64,000 nt of DNA from Crenobacter intestini. Lineage in GTDB: Bacteria; Pseudomonadota; Gammaproteobacteria; Burkholderiales; Chromobacteriaceae. Shown piece after piece: positions 42,130 through 50,842 of the stretch; within the stretch, counting starts at the first letter, position 1; the number at the start of each line of letters is the position of its first letter. The stretch is taken from the NCBI RefSeq assembly GCF_004919095.1, contig NZ_STGJ01000011.1:1-64000 (forward strand). Reading direction: 5' to 3'. The position numbers and the translations under genes were made by a program. The notes beneath the pieces are model-generated. The model searched no databases, was not told where the DNA came from, and saw nothing but the letters and a program-made list of their open reading frames with translations.

Positions 42130-42166
42130 CATATCAACAAATCCTAAATTAGGATTTGTTGATATG
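42130..42166. promoter_or_regulatory. 37-bp perfect palindrome between feoB and rpoS
   Basis: Arms of 18 bp (CATATCAACAAATCCTAA and its complement) surround a single A at 42148. It is AT-rich inside GC-rich DNA, 54 bp before the rpoS start codon and 79 bp after the feoB stop. It could be an operator, a terminator hairpin (a T run follows on the + strand only), or a cruciform-prone site. No regulator consensus is recognised. Confidence 0.7.
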
Positions 42167-42244
42167 CTAAGTCTGTTTTTGGCGAAGCGCAAATGGTTTT
42201 TTTGCATGCGCCGGGAAGGGCTGCTAACGCGCGGCTTGGCTGTC

Positions 42245-44011
42245 CTACAGGCGGCTGGCGAGCTGATAGAAGACGAAGCTGACCAGCCAGGCCAATAGCA
42301 AGGACCAGCCGACCGACAGCAGGGTGAAACGCGCGCTCTTCGATTCGCGGCGGATCGCGGCGACGGTCGACAGGCAGGGCACGTAGATCAGCGTGAACAG
42401 CAAAAAGCTCATCGCCGACACCCAGTCAAGCTGGGCGGCGAGCGCGGTGGCCAGCTGGCCGTCGCTGACGCCGTAGACGACGGCAAGCGAGCCCAGCAGG
42501 ATTTCCTTGGCGACGAAGCCGAACAGCAGCACGACTGCCAGCGGCTCTGGGATGCCGATCGGGTCCAGCAGCGGCGAGAGCGCGTGGCCGATCGCGTCGG
42601 CCACGCTGCCGTAGCCGCCGGCCGGCAGGCGGGTCAGCAGCCAGACGAGGACGACGCCGGCGACGATGAAGGTCGACGCCAGGCGCAGGAAGGCGGCCAC
42701 CTCGCCCCAGGCGCGGGTGAACACGTGGCGCACTGAAGGCAGCCGGTAGGGCGGCACTTCGAGCAAATACGCTTCGGACGCGCACAGCCGGCGCTTGAAG
42801 AGCGCAGCGGTGAGCATGGCCGCGGCGAGGCTCACCGCGTAGAAGGCGGCGAGCACCCAGGGCGCGTGCGCGGGCGAGAACAGCGCCGCGCTGAAGAACA
42901 GCACCACCTGCAGCCGCGCCGAACACAGGGAGAACGGGATGATCAGCATCGCGAGCAGCCGCTGCCTGCGTTCGCGCAGCACGCGGGTGCCCATCACCGC
43001 CGGCACGTTGCAGCCGAAGCCCATCAGCTGCAGCACGAAGCCGCGGCCGTCCAGCCCCAGCCTAGCCATCAGCGCGTCGGTCAGGTAGGCGGCGCGCGCG
43101 AGGTAGCCGCTGTCCTCGATCAGCGCCATCAGCACGAAAAACACGAAGATGATAGGCGCGAAGGTGGCGACCGTGCTCACGCCCTGCCACAGCCCGTCCA
43201 GCAGCAGGCTGGCCAGCCAGTCAGGCAGCCTTGCGGCCAGCGGCGCGAGCCACGCCTCGTGCATGCCTTCAAGCGCGTTGCCCAGCATGGCCTGCAGCGG
43301 GCCGCCGATCAGGTAGGTGCCGTTAAAGAGCGCGGCCATGATCGCCGCGAACGCGGCAAGTCCCAGCCAGGGGTGCATCAGCACCCGGTCGAGCTGGTGG
43401 CTCAGCCTGGTGGGCAGCGTCGGCGGCAAGTGCCAGGCGCCCGCGAGCAGCGCCTCTGCCTGCTCGATGGCCTGGTGGGTGTCGGGCAGCCCGGCCAGGC
43501 GCGCGCGTCGCGGCGTGGCGGCCTGGCGGGCGAGCGTGGCGAGCGCGTCTTGCAGCGCGGCCCAGCCCTGGCCGCTCGACGTGCTCACCAGCACGAGCGG
43601 GGCGGCCAGGCGCTCGGAGAGCGCCGCGCAGTCGATGTCGATGCCCAGCAGCGTGGCCTCGTCGGCCATGTTGAGCACGATCAGGCAGGGCAGGCCGGTG
43701 GCCCTCAGCTGGACGGCGAGCGGCAGCTGGCGGTCCAGTTGGGCGGCGTTGAGCACCAGCACCAGCGCGTCGAAGTCGCGCGCGCCAAGCACGTCGCGCA
43801 CCACCGCTTCGTCGTCGGTGTAGCCGGAGAGGTCGTGGATGCCGGGCAGGTCGGTCAGCTCGACCATCTGGTTGCCCAGCAGCAGGCGCGCGTGGGCGAG
43901 CTCGACGGTCAGACCGGGCCAGTTGCCGACGCGCTGGGAGAGGCCGGTGAGCCGGTTGAACAGCGAGGACTTGCCGGTGTTGGGCAGGCCGACCAGCGCG
44001 AACTGCCTCAT
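42245..44011 (-). CDS. feoB: Ferrous iron transporter FeoB
   Basis: The 588-aa protein has an N-terminal G domain with G1 GLPNTGKSS (8-16), G3 DLPG, and G4 changed from the usual NKxD-type to NMAD. A membrane domain follows with [21 protein letters not shown] and [13 protein letters not shown], the Feo gate regions. It is shorter than E. coli FeoB (773 aa), with a reduced linker and C terminus, as in several betaproteobacteria. It overlaps feoA by 4 bp and imports Fe(II) across the inner membrane. Confidence 0.94.
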   Translation of the reverse strand: MRQFALVGLPNTGKSSLFNRLTGLSQRVGNWPGLTVELAHARLLLGNQMVELTDLPGIHDLSGYTDDEAVVRDVLGARDFDALVLVLNAAQLDRQLPLAVQLRATGLPCLIVLNMADEATLLGIDIDCAALSERLAAPLVLVSTSSGQGWAALQDALATLARQAATPRRARLAGLPDTHQAIEQAEALLAGAWHLPPTLPTRLSHQLDRVLMHPWLGLAAFAAIMAALFNGTYLIGGPLQAMLGNALEGMHEAWLAPLAARLPDWLASLLLDGLWQGVSTVATFAPIIFVFFVLMALIEDSGYLARAAYLTDALMARLGLDGRGFVLQLMGFGCNVPAVMGTRVLRERRQRLLAMLIIPFSLCSARLQVVLFFSAALFSPAHAPWVLAAFYAVSLAAAMLTAALFKRRLCASEAYLLEVPPYRLPSVRHVFTRAWGEVAAFLRLASTFIVAGVVLVWLLTRLPAGGYGSVADAIGHALSPLLDPIGIPEPLAVVLLFGFVAKEILLGSLAVVYGVSDGQLATALAAQLDWVSAMSFLLFTLIYVPCLSTVAAIRRESKSARFTLLSVGWSLLLAWLVSFVFYQLASRL

Positions 44012-44235
44012 GCGCGCTGGTCGACTTCGATACGGCGGGCGAGGCTGCCGCGCAGCAGGAACTGGGTGGTGCCGACTTCCAGCATCAGCGGGCCGCCGAA
44101 GGCGGCGCGGCGCGCGAGGTGGACGGTCTGGCCCGGGCGTAGGCCGAAGGCGGCGACCCGGCGCAGAGTGTCGTCGTCCAGGTCAAGCCGGGTCACGATG
44201 CCGCGCGTCCCCGCGCGTAGCCTGTCGAGCGTCAT
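44008..44235 (-). CDS. feoA: Ferrous iron transport protein FeoA
   Basis: The 75-aa SH3-like protein reads [71 protein letters not shown]. The FGLRPG and GGPLMLEVG elements are typical of FeoA. The ATG at 44235 gives the family length. A longer frame from TTG at 44271 would run through the Fur-like palindrome and is not preferred. It overlaps feoB and assists its activity. Confidence 0.92.
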   Translation of the reverse strand: MTLDRLRAGTRGIVTRLDLDDDTLRRVAAFGLRPGQTVHLARRAAFGGPLMLEVGTTQFLLRGSLARRIEVDQRA

Positions 44236-44252
44236 GCAAAAGCCGTCTGTTT

Positions 44253-44273
44253 GATTGGGAACGATTCCCAATC
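44253..44273 (-). promoter_or_regulatory. Fur-like box upstream of feoA
   Basis: GATTGGGAA-CGA-TTCCCAATC is a perfect 9-bp-arm inverted repeat 18 bp before the feoA ATG. It resembles the Fur consensus variant TGAGAATCATTCTCA, with G/C replacing A/T at symmetrical positions. Ferric repression of feoAB is expected from the family. Confidence 0.65.
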
Positions 44274-44298
44274 TATGCCTGTGGCAAACAGGGTGTCA

Positions 44299-44312
44299 AT
44301 GATCTACATCAA
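44299..44312 (-). promoter_or_regulatory. FNR/ANR-like box upstream of feoA
   Basis: Read on the feoA strand, TTGAT-GTAG-ATCAT matches the FNR consensus TTGATnnnnATCAA at 9 of 10 positions. It lies about 70 bp before the feoA start and 26 bp upstream of the Fur-like site, a typical activator position. Anaerobic induction of feoAB by FNR is known in other bacteria. Confidence 0.6.
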
Positions 44313-44396
44313 GCGGGGACGGGACGCTCGTCCCAAACTGGCCAGCGGCCGGCGCAGGCAGTAAAATCGCGCGATTCAAATGAAGGGGTCAGCAAG

Positions 44397-44972
44397 ATGA
44401 GCATCAAGTCCGACAAGTGGATCCGCCAGCAGTGCGAAGTGGCCGAGAACCCGATGATCGCGCCGTTCGAGGCCGACCAGGTGCGTTACGTCGACGGCCA
44501 GAAGGTGATCTCCTACGGCACGTCGAGCTACGGCTACGATATCCGCTGCGCGGACGAGTTCAAGGTGTTCACCAACATCAACAGCACCATCGTCGACCCG
44601 AAGAGTTTCGACCCGGATTCCTTCGTCGAGGTGTCGGGCAAGGGTTACTGCATCATCCCGCCGAATAGCTTCGCGCTGGCGCGTACCGTCGAATACTTCC
44701 GCATCCCGCGCTCGGTGCTGACCGTGTGCCTGGGCAAGTCGACCTACGCGCGCTGCGGCATCATCGTCAACGTCACCCCGTTCGAGCCGGAATGGGAAGG
44801 CTACGTGACGCTGGAGTTCTCCAACACCACGCCGCTGCCGGCCAAGATCTACGCCAACGAGGGCGTCGCGCAGGTGCTGTTCTTCGAGTCGGACGAAGTC
44901 TGCGACGTCTCGTACAAGGACCGCGGCGGCAAGTACCAGGGCCAAGTCGGCGTCACGCTGCCGCGCACCTGA
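44397..44972 (+). CDS. dcd: dCTP deaminase
   Basis: The 191-aa protein starts [84 protein letters not shown] (catalytic Glu in the GYVTLE stretch) and RGGKYQGQ are the classic Dcd/dUTPase-fold motifs. It converts dCTP to dUTP for thymidylate synthesis. SD AAGGGG. It is divergent from feoA. Confidence 0.95.
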   Translation: MSIKSDKWIRQQCEVAENPMIAPFEADQVRYVDGQKVISYGTSSYGYDIRCADEFKVFTNINSTIVDPKSFDPDSFVEVSGKGYCIIPPNSFALARTVEYFRIPRSVLTVCLGKSTYARCGIIVNVTPFEPEWEGYVTLEFSNTTPLPAKIYANEGVAQVLFFESDEVCDVSYKDRGGKYQGQVGVTLPRT

Positions 44973-45108
44973 CAGTCTGCGGGCTGGACAGCAACGGGCG
45001 CTGCAGGCGCCCGTTCGCATTTACATTTGCCAACAGTTTGCTGCTCGACCGCGCCGGCAACGCTGGCGAGAATGTAGGCTGACATCCTTTGAGCCGAGTG
45101 ACACGAAC

Positions 45109-45399
45109 ATGAAGTTGCGCCAGTTGTTGCCCATCGCCCTGTTGGGCTTCTCTTCCGTTGCCGCGCACGCGGCGTCCACGTCCGAACTGATCGTCGGCGG
45201 CGCGCTGGGCGGCGCGGCCGGCGCGGTGATCGGCGATGCGGTCGGCGGCCGCGACGGCGCGGTGATCGGCGGGGCGCTGGGCGCCGGCGTCGGCGTCGCC
45301 GCCGTCAACAAGCGCAGCAAATCCGCCTACTACCCGCATTACCATGGCCACAAGCACAAGAAGAAGTACCGCAAGTGGCGGCACTACGACGACGACTGA
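45109..45399 (+). CDS. Secreted glycine-zipper protein with basic tail
   Basis: The 96-aa protein has signal peptide MKLRQLLPIALLGFSSVAAHA. The mature part begins with a glycine zipper (ELIVGGALGGAAGAVIGDAVGG...VIGGALGAGVGVAAV) likely to form a membrane hairpin. A His/Lys/Tyr-rich tail (YYPHYHGHKHKKKYRKWRHYDDD) follows and could bind metal or polyanions. Similar small proteins are common in betaproteobacteria. Function unknown. Confidence 0.82.
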   Translation: MKLRQLLPIALLGFSSVAAHAASTSELIVGGALGGAAGAVIGDAVGGRDGAVIGGALGAGVGVAAVNKRSKSAYYPHYHGHKHKKKYRKWRHYDDD

Positions 45400-45419
45400 G
45401 CTGCGTAGCGGCCCCATGA

Positions 45420-45454
45420 AGACGCCCAGGCCTCGGCCTGGGCGTCTTGTTTTC
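45420..45454. terminator. Terminator between convergent genes
   Basis: AGACGCCCAGG and CCTGGGCGTCT pair perfectly across a short CCTCGG loop, followed by TGTTTTC on the + strand. It serves the glycine-zipper gene and touches the stop codon of the convergent mscS-type gene. Confidence 0.85.
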
Positions 45455-46514
45455 AGGCGCGGGGCGCGGCGTCCGTTTCAATGAACAGCGTGCGGCTGGG
45501 GAAGGCGAAGTCGGCGCCGTGGCGGTGCACGATGTCGACCATCGCGAGCAGCACCTCCTGCTGCACCGATAGCCACTTGGCCCAGTCGGTGGTGCGCGTG
45601 TAGCAGTACACCATGATGTTCAGCGACGACTCGCCGAAGGCGTTGAAGTTGACCAGAAGCGCTTGCGTCTGGTCGATCTCGGGGTGGGCGGCGAGCATCG
45701 CGTGGATGTCGGCGACCACCGGCGCGACGCGCGCGCTGTCCTCGTAGCGCAGGCCGACGGTGGTGGTGATCCGCCGGTTGCTCATGCGCTGCGGGTTCTC
45801 GACGGCGATGGTCGAGAACACTGAGTTGGGCACGTACAGCGGGCGGTTCTGGAAGGTGAAGATGCGGGTCAGCCGCCAGCCGATATGTTCGACCGTGCCC
45901 TCGATATTGCGGTCGGGCGAGCTGATCCAGTCGCCGACCTTGAAGGGGCGGTCGAGGAAGATCATCAGCCCGCCGAAGAAGTTGCTGAGGATGTCCTTGC
46001 CGGCGAGGCCGATGATCAGGCCGCCGGCACCGCCGAAGGCGAGCAGGCCGGACAGGCTGAGGCCGAACTGCTGGCCGACGCCGAGGAAGACCACCAGCAG
46101 CACGCTGGCCTTGGTGAGCTTGGCGACCGCGTTGGCCGAGGTCGCGTCGTGGCCGGCCTCGACATGGATGCGCTCGGACGCGTCGATGTAGCGGAACGCG
46201 CCCCACAGCACGGCGAGCGCGAGCGCGCAGGCGCGCAAGGGCGCGATCCACGCCAGTAGTTCGGGCAGCAGGCGGCGCGCGGCGACGTCGAGCAGCAGGC
46301 TGGCGCTGACGATGCCGATCACCGCGAGCGCGACCGGCGAGGCCTGCTGCCAGAACGCCTTGAGCAGGCCGCGGCGCAAGGAGGCTTCGCCGCGCGCGAG
46401 GCGGCGCAGCAGCAGATACCAGCCACCGAGGGCGAGCAGCGTGAAGAAGAGGATCAGGCCGACTTCCCACAGGGTGCGCGGCGTGAAAGCGGGAGCGGAG
46501 AGCGGTTCGGTCAT
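45453..46514 (-). CDS. MscS-family mechanosensitive ion channel
   Basis: The 353-aa protein has four to five N-terminal hydrophobic segments and the MscS pore-lining helix [44 protein letters not shown] near residue 155. The beta domain follows with [29 protein letters not shown]. The C terminus is the mixed alpha/beta domain. It releases solutes on hypo-osmotic shock. The size fits YbdG/YnaI-like small members. Confidence 0.92.
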   Translation of the reverse strand: MTEPLSAPAFTPRTLWEVGLILFFTLLALGGWYLLLRRLARGEASLRRGLLKAFWQQASPVALAVIGIVSASLLLDVAARRLLPELLAWIAPLRACALALAVLWGAFRYIDASERIHVEAGHDATSANAVAKLTKASVLLVVFLGVGQQFGLSLSGLLAFGGAGGLIIGLAGKDILSNFFGGLMIFLDRPFKVGDWISSPDRNIEGTVEHIGWRLTRIFTFQNRPLYVPNSVFSTIAVENPQRMSNRRITTTVGLRYEDSARVAPVVADIHAMLAAHPEIDQTQALLVNFNAFGESSLNIMVYCYTRTTDWAKWLSVQQEVLLAMVDIVHRHGADFAFPSRTLFIETDAAPRA

Positions 46515-46579
46515 GGCGTGGCGAAAATTGGGTTAGCCTTCATTGAAGATGGTGGACTAGGGTTTTGCCGCCAGCGGCG

Positions 46580-47245
46580 TCAGGCCGGGCAGCCAAGGTC
46601 GTGGCGTACCCGCCACAGGCGGTGGCCCGAGCCCAGGTATTTGCGCTCGAACGCGGTCAGCGGGTCGCTAGGCAGCCACGGCTCGGCCCGTACCGCCGCA
46701 CCGGTAAGCGCCTGTAGCGCGTACGCGTGCTCGTCGGCGTAGACCTGCCAGTTGCTGCGCAACTCCAGCACGCCGCCCAGACGCAGCAATAACGGGAACA
46801 CTGGGTGTCCGTGCCAGCGCCTTTGCAGGTGCTGCGGCTTGGGCCAGGGGTTGGGGTAGAGCATCCAGTGCTGGGCGAGGCGCACGCCATCCCCGGCCAT
46901 CAGCCGCCACAGGTCGACCAGGTCGGCGCGCACGAACAGCGCATTGTCGGGGACGGGCCCGGCCTTGCCGCGGCCGAGGCGGTCGGCCGACTGGTCGACG
47001 CCGACCACGAAATGGTCGGGGTGCTCGCGGGCCAGCCTGAGCGTGGAGACGCCGACGCCGCAGCCGGTGTCGAGGATCAGCGGGGAGGCGCCGCCCCACG
47101 CCGCGCGTACGCTTTGCCAGGCGTCGACGTTGAACGCCGCGTACGGTTTGCGGTAGGGATGGGCGGCATGGCGCCCGAGCACGTCGGGCAGGCGCTCGTG
47201 GATGCCCGCCTGCGCGCTCTCGACCTTGCGCGAATTGTCCTGCAT
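46580..47245 (-). CDS. TrmB-family methyltransferase (tRNA m7G46 type, divergent)
   Basis: The 221-aa SAM-dependent methyltransferase has motif I LILDTGCGVGVSTLRLA near residue 56, where TrmB normally reads EIGFGxG. FVRADLVDLWRLM follows, then MLYPNPWPKPQHLQRRWHGHPVFPLLLRLGGVLELRSNWQVYADE, clearly TrmB-like (the FPDPWxKxRHxKRR region). SD is not obvious. mutL ends 7 bp upstream, so the two are co-transcribed. It may be a paralogue with altered specificity or the strain's TrmB. Confidence 0.8.
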   Translation of the reverse strand: MQDNSRKVESAQAGIHERLPDVLGRHAAHPYRKPYAAFNVDAWQSVRAAWGGASPLILDTGCGVGVSTLRLAREHPDHFVVGVDQSADRLGRGKAGPVPDNALFVRADLVDLWRLMAGDGVRLAQHWMLYPNPWPKPQHLQRRWHGHPVFPLLLRLGGVLELRSNWQVYADEHAYALQALTGAAVRAEPWLPSDPLTAFERKYLGSGHRLWRVRHDLGCPA

Positions 47246-47252
47246 GGGTCCT

Positions 47253-49133
47253 TCACTGGCCGCGCATGAACAGGCGGTCCAGGTCCTTCATGGTCAGCCG
47301 CGTCCAGGTCGGGCGGCCGTGGTTGCATTGTCCTGAGCGTTCGGTCGCCTCCATGTCGCGCAACAGCGCGTTCATCTCGGCGAGGTTGAGCGCGCGGTTG
47401 GCGCGTACCGCGCCGTGGCAGGCCATGGTCGCCAGCAATTCGTTGCGCCGCTCGGTCAGCGCGGCGCTGACGCCGTGCGCGCGCACGTCGGCGAGCACCG
47501 CGCGCGCGAGCTCGACCGGGTCGGCGTCGGCCAGCCACAGCGGCACCGCGCGCACCGCCAGCTGGGTCGGCGACAGCGGCGCGAGTTCCAGCCCCAGCGT
47601 CTTCAGCGCGTCGCCGTGCTCGTCGGCGGTGGCGACCTCGAAACGGTCGGCGCCGAACGACACCGGAAGCAGCAGGGGTTGCAGGGGCAGGTCGTCGGTC
47701 TCGAGCGCGCGCTTCATCCGCTCGTACACGATGCGCTCGTGCGCGGCGTGCATGTCGACCAGGATCAGTCCGTCGGCCGCCTGCGCGAGGATGTACACGC
47801 CGTGCAGTTGCGCGAGCGCGAAGCCCAGCGGCGGCACGCCGTCCGCGTCGGCGGCGGGCATGGGCGCGGGCAGTTGCGCAGATGCGGCCGGCGCCGCGTC
47901 CGACGCGCGCTCCTCGGCGCGGATGGTCGAGAACATCGCGTCGTACACGCCGACCGCCTCGCGGGCGACGGCAAGCGGGATGCGCTGCTGCTCGAAGCGT
48001 TGCGGCAGCGGCGTGCGCCCGGGCGTGCCCGCGCGGGGCGCTGCCGTGTCCGCAGCGGCGGCAAACAGCGGTGCGGTTGTGGGCGGCGCCGCAGGCTGGG
48101 CGTCGGGCACGGCGAGCTGGGCGTCGACGGCGGGGCGGCTGTCGGCGGCACCCGCCGCGAGCACCTTGTGCACCGAGTGGAACAGGAACTGGTGGATGGC
48201 CTGGCTCTCGCGAAAGCGCACCTCGACCTTGGTCGGGTGGACGTTGACGTCGACACCGGCCGCGTCCATGGTCAGGAACAGGGCGTACGCCGGGTGGCGC
48301 TCGTGGTGCAGCACGTCGCGGTAGGCCTGGCGCAGCGCGTGCTGCGCGGTCTTGTCGCGCACGAAGCGGCCGTTGACGTAGAAGAACTGCGCGTCGCGGC
48401 TCGCCTTGGAGAAGGTGGGCGACGCGACGAGGCCGCGCAGGGTGAGGTGGCCTGCCTCGCTGTCGACGATCAGCGACGCGTCGACGAAGTCGCGGCCGAG
48501 GATGGCGCCGACGCGGTCGGCCAGGCTTTGCACCGGCAAACGGGCGGTGACCTTGCCGTTGTGGCGCAGGATCATCTCGACGCCGGGGTGGGCCAGCGCG
48601 ACGCGCTCGAACGCCGCTGCGCAGTGCGCGTACTCGGTCGCCTCGCTCTTGAGGAATTTGCGGCGCGCCGGCGTGTTGAAGTAGAGGTCGACCATTTCGA
48701 CCGTGGTGCCTTCCGGGTGCGCGGCCGGCTCGACCGGGTGCAGGGTGCCGTCGATGGCGATGATCTGGTGCGCGTGCGCCTCGCCCTGCGGGCGGCTCGT
48801 AAGCGTCAGCCGCGACACCGAGGCGACGCTGGCGAGACCCTCGCCGCGAAAGCCCAGCGTCGCCACCCGCTCCAGTTCGTCCAGCGAGCCGATCTTGCTG
48901 GTCGCGTGGCGGTCGAGCGCCAGCGGCAAGTCGTCCGCGGCGATGCCGCTGCCGTCGTCGTTGACGCGGATCAGCTTGATGCCGCCTTGCGCGATATCGA
49001 CGGTGATGCGCCGCGCGCCGGCATCCAGGCTGTTCTCCAGCATTTCCTTGAGGGCGGAGGCCGGCCGCTCGACCACCTCGCCGGCGGCGATCTGGTTGAC
49101 CAGGTGGTCGGGCAGCTTGCGGATGCGTTTCAT
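47253..49133 (-). CDS. mutL: DNA mismatch repair protein MutL
   Basis: The 626-aa protein has an N-terminal GHKL ATPase: [43 protein letters not shown] and [15 protein letters not shown] variable linker of about 100 residues rich in Ala/Pro follows, then the C-terminal dimerisation domain. The endonuclease-type motif reads [12 protein letters not shown] (consensus DQHAxxExxxxE), with Met in place of Gln. The ATG at 49133 starts the ATPase. It overlaps the dedA stop by 4 bp. Confidence 0.95.
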   Translation of the reverse strand: MKRIRKLPDHLVNQIAAGEVVERPASALKEMLENSLDAGARRITVDIAQGGIKLIRVNDDGSGIAADDLPLALDRHATSKIGSLDELERVATLGFRGEGLASVASVSRLTLTSRPQGEAHAHQIIAIDGTLHPVEPAAHPEGTTVEMVDLYFNTPARRKFLKSEATEYAHCAAAFERVALAHPGVEMILRHNGKVTARLPVQSLADRVGAILGRDFVDASLIVDSEAGHLTLRGLVASPTFSKASRDAQFFYVNGRFVRDKTAQHALRQAYRDVLHHERHPAYALFLTMDAAGVDVNVHPTKVEVRFRESQAIHQFLFHSVHKVLAAGAADSRPAVDAQLAVPDAQPAAPPTTAPLFAAAADTAAPRAGTPGRTPLPQRFEQQRIPLAVAREAVGVYDAMFSTIRAEERASDAAPAASAQLPAPMPAADADGVPPLGFALAQLHGVYILAQAADGLILVDMHAAHERIVYERMKRALETDDLPLQPLLLPVSFGADRFEVATADEHGDALKTLGLELAPLSPTQLAVRAVPLWLADADPVELARAVLADVRAHGVSAALTERRNELLATMACHGAVRANRALNLAEMNALLRDMEATERSGQCNHGRPTWTRLTMKDLDRLFMRGQ

Positions 49134-49783
49134 CGCGCGCCGGCCCGGGCTGCGGCGCGCTTGTGGCGCCAGAATTCGATGATGCCAGGCAGGATGGACA
49201 CGAAGATGATGCCAAGGATCAACAGCGTCAGGTTCTGCTTGACGATGGGCATGTTGCCGAAGAAATAGCCGGCGTAGCCGAAGCTCGCTACCCACAGCAC
49301 GGCGCCGCTGACGTTGTAAAAGGCGAAGTGGCGGTAGCCCATCTTGCCGACGCCGGCGACAAACGGCGCGAAGGTGCGCACGATGGGCACGAAGCGGGCG
49401 AGGATGATGGTCTTGCCGCCGTGCTTCTCGTAGAAGGCGTGCGTCTTCTCCAGGTACTCGGGGCGGATCAGCTTGGGGAAGCGGGCCGCCAGCTTCTCGC
49501 CGAAATAGCGACCGATCGCGTAGTTGACGCCATCACCGATCACGGCGGCGGCGATCAACAGCGCGACCATCGCGTGGATGTTCATCTCGCCCAGCGCGGC
49601 CAGGGTGCCTGCGACGAACAGCAGCGAGTCGCCCGGCAGGAAGGGGGTGACCACTAGCCCGGTCTCGCAGAACACGATCAGGAACAGGATCGCGTAGATC
49701 CACGGCCCGTACGCGGCGGCCAGTTCCGCCAGATGCACGTCGATGTGCAGGATGAAGTCGATGATGAACTGCAGGTATTCCAT
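49130..49783 (-). CDS. DedA-family membrane protein
   Basis: This 217-aa integral membrane protein has [28 protein letters not shown] near residue 40, [16 protein letters not shown] near 83 and [37 protein letters not shown] near 128. This is the standard DedA/SNARE-associated fold with its conserved Asp/Arg residues. Members act as undecaprenyl-phosphate or lipid translocases needed for envelope integrity. It is coupled to mutL. Confidence 0.93.
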   Translation of the reverse strand: MEYLQFIIDFILHIDVHLAELAAAYGPWIYAILFLIVFCETGLVVTPFLPGDSLLFVAGTLAALGEMNIHAMVALLIAAAVIGDGVNYAIGRYFGEKLAARFPKLIRPEYLEKTHAFYEKHGGKTIILARFVPIVRTFAPFVAGVGKMGYRHFAFYNVSGAVLWVASFGYAGYFFGNMPIVKQNLTLLILGIIFVSILPGIIEFWRHKRAAARAGAR

Positions 49784-49798
49784 ATCAGGGTCCTCGGT

Positions 49799-49840
49799 GC
49801 TTGCCCGAGCCCCCGGCGCGGGGCAGGGGCTCGGGCAAGC
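49799..49840 (-). promoter_or_regulatory. Long inverted repeat in dedA leader
   Basis: A perfect 15-bp arm, GCTTGCCCGAGCCCC, at 49799-49813 pairs with its complement at 49826-49840 over a 12-base loop. It is 16 bp before the dedA start codon. It may be a second terminator for secF or a structured dedA leader that hides its ribosome site. Confidence 0.55.
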
Positions 49841-49854
49841 AGGGTGGATAGGTG

Positions 49855-49880
49855 AAAAAGGGCCGGCGGTGCCGGCCCTT
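49855..49880 (-). terminator. Rho-independent terminator after secF
   Basis: AAGGGCCGGC and GCCGGCCCTT pair over a 3-base loop, with a T run on the minus strand (A run at 49855-49859). It ends the tgt-yajC-secD-secF transcript. Confidence 0.85.
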
Positions 49881-49897
49881 GCTACTGACGGGGTCGG

Positions 49898-50833
49898 TCA
49901 GACCACCGCTTCCTGTTTCTGCTTGGGCGGCTTGATCATGTGCTCGCGCTTGATGCCCAGCGCCAGCGCCAAGGGGCTTGCCACCAGCACCGACGAGTAG
50001 ATGCCGAACACGATGCCGATGGTCAGCGCCATCGCGAAGCCGTGCAACGCGGCACCGCCGAACAGCAGCATCGACAGCACCATCGCCTCGGTCGAGCCGT
50101 GAGTGATCATGGTGCGGCTGATCGTCGAGGTGATCGCGTGGTCGATCACCTGTGCCGTGGTCATGTGCTTCATGCCGGGCTTGCGGAAGTTCTCGCGGAT
50201 CCGGTCGAACACCACCACCGACTCGTTGACCGAGTAGCCGAGAACGGCGAGCACGCCGGCGAGCACGGTCAGCGAGAATTCCCACTGGAACAGCGCGAAG
50301 CAGCCCAGGATGATCACCACGTCGTGCATGTTGGCGATGATCGCCGACACCGCGAAGCGCCATTCGAAGCGCAGCGCGAGGTAGGCGATGATCCCCAGGC
50401 ACACCACGGTCAGCGCGATCAGGCCGTTCTCGACCAGTTCGGCGCCGACCGACGGGCCGACGAACTCGACCTTGCGCAGGTCGACCTGGGTGTTGCCGGC
50501 CTTGAGCGCGGTGAGCACCTGGTTGGAGAGCTGGGCGGCGCTGACGTCCTTCTTCACCGGCAGGCGGATCAGCACGTCGCGACTGGTGCCCAGGCTCTGC
50601 ACCTGCGCCTCGCCTAGCTTGAGTCTGTCGACCCGCCCCCGCACGTCGGCGAGGTTGGCGGACTGCGCGTACTGCACTTCCATCACCGTGCCGCCGGTGA
50701 ATTCGACGCTCAGGTTCAGGCCCTTGCTGAACAGGAAGAACACGGCAAGGATGAAGGTCACCAGCGAGATGGTCGTGGTGAGCTTGCCGTAGCTCATGAA
50801 CGGGATGTCCCGTTTGATGCGGAAAAGCTCCAT
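49898..50833 (-). CDS. secF: Protein translocase subunit SecF
   Basis: The 311-aa protein begins MELFRIKRDIPFMSYGKLTTTISLVTFILAVFFLFSKGLNLSVEFTGGTVMEV. The large periplasmic loop and GYSVNESVVVFDRIRENFRK follow, the signature SecF stretch in TM4-5, and a terminal lysine-rich tail. With SecD it forms the RND-like complex that uses the proton gradient to help SecYEG release exported proteins. 9 bp downstream of secD. Confidence 0.96.
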   Translation of the reverse strand: MELFRIKRDIPFMSYGKLTTTISLVTFILAVFFLFSKGLNLSVEFTGGTVMEVQYAQSANLADVRGRVDRLKLGEAQVQSLGTSRDVLIRLPVKKDVSAAQLSNQVLTALKAGNTQVDLRKVEFVGPSVGAELVENGLIALTVVCLGIIAYLALRFEWRFAVSAIIANMHDVVIILGCFALFQWEFSLTVLAGVLAVLGYSVNESVVVFDRIRENFRKPGMKHMTTAQVIDHAITSTISRTMITHGSTEAMVLSMLLFGGAALHGFAMALTIGIVFGIYSSVLVASPLALALGIKREHMIKPPKQKQEAVV

Positions 50834-50842
50834 GGTGTCCCC

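Noticed and set aside
44236-44271. Extended FeoA start at TTG 44271
   Set aside because: The extension would be encoded inside the Fur-like palindrome, lacks an SD and exceeds the family length.
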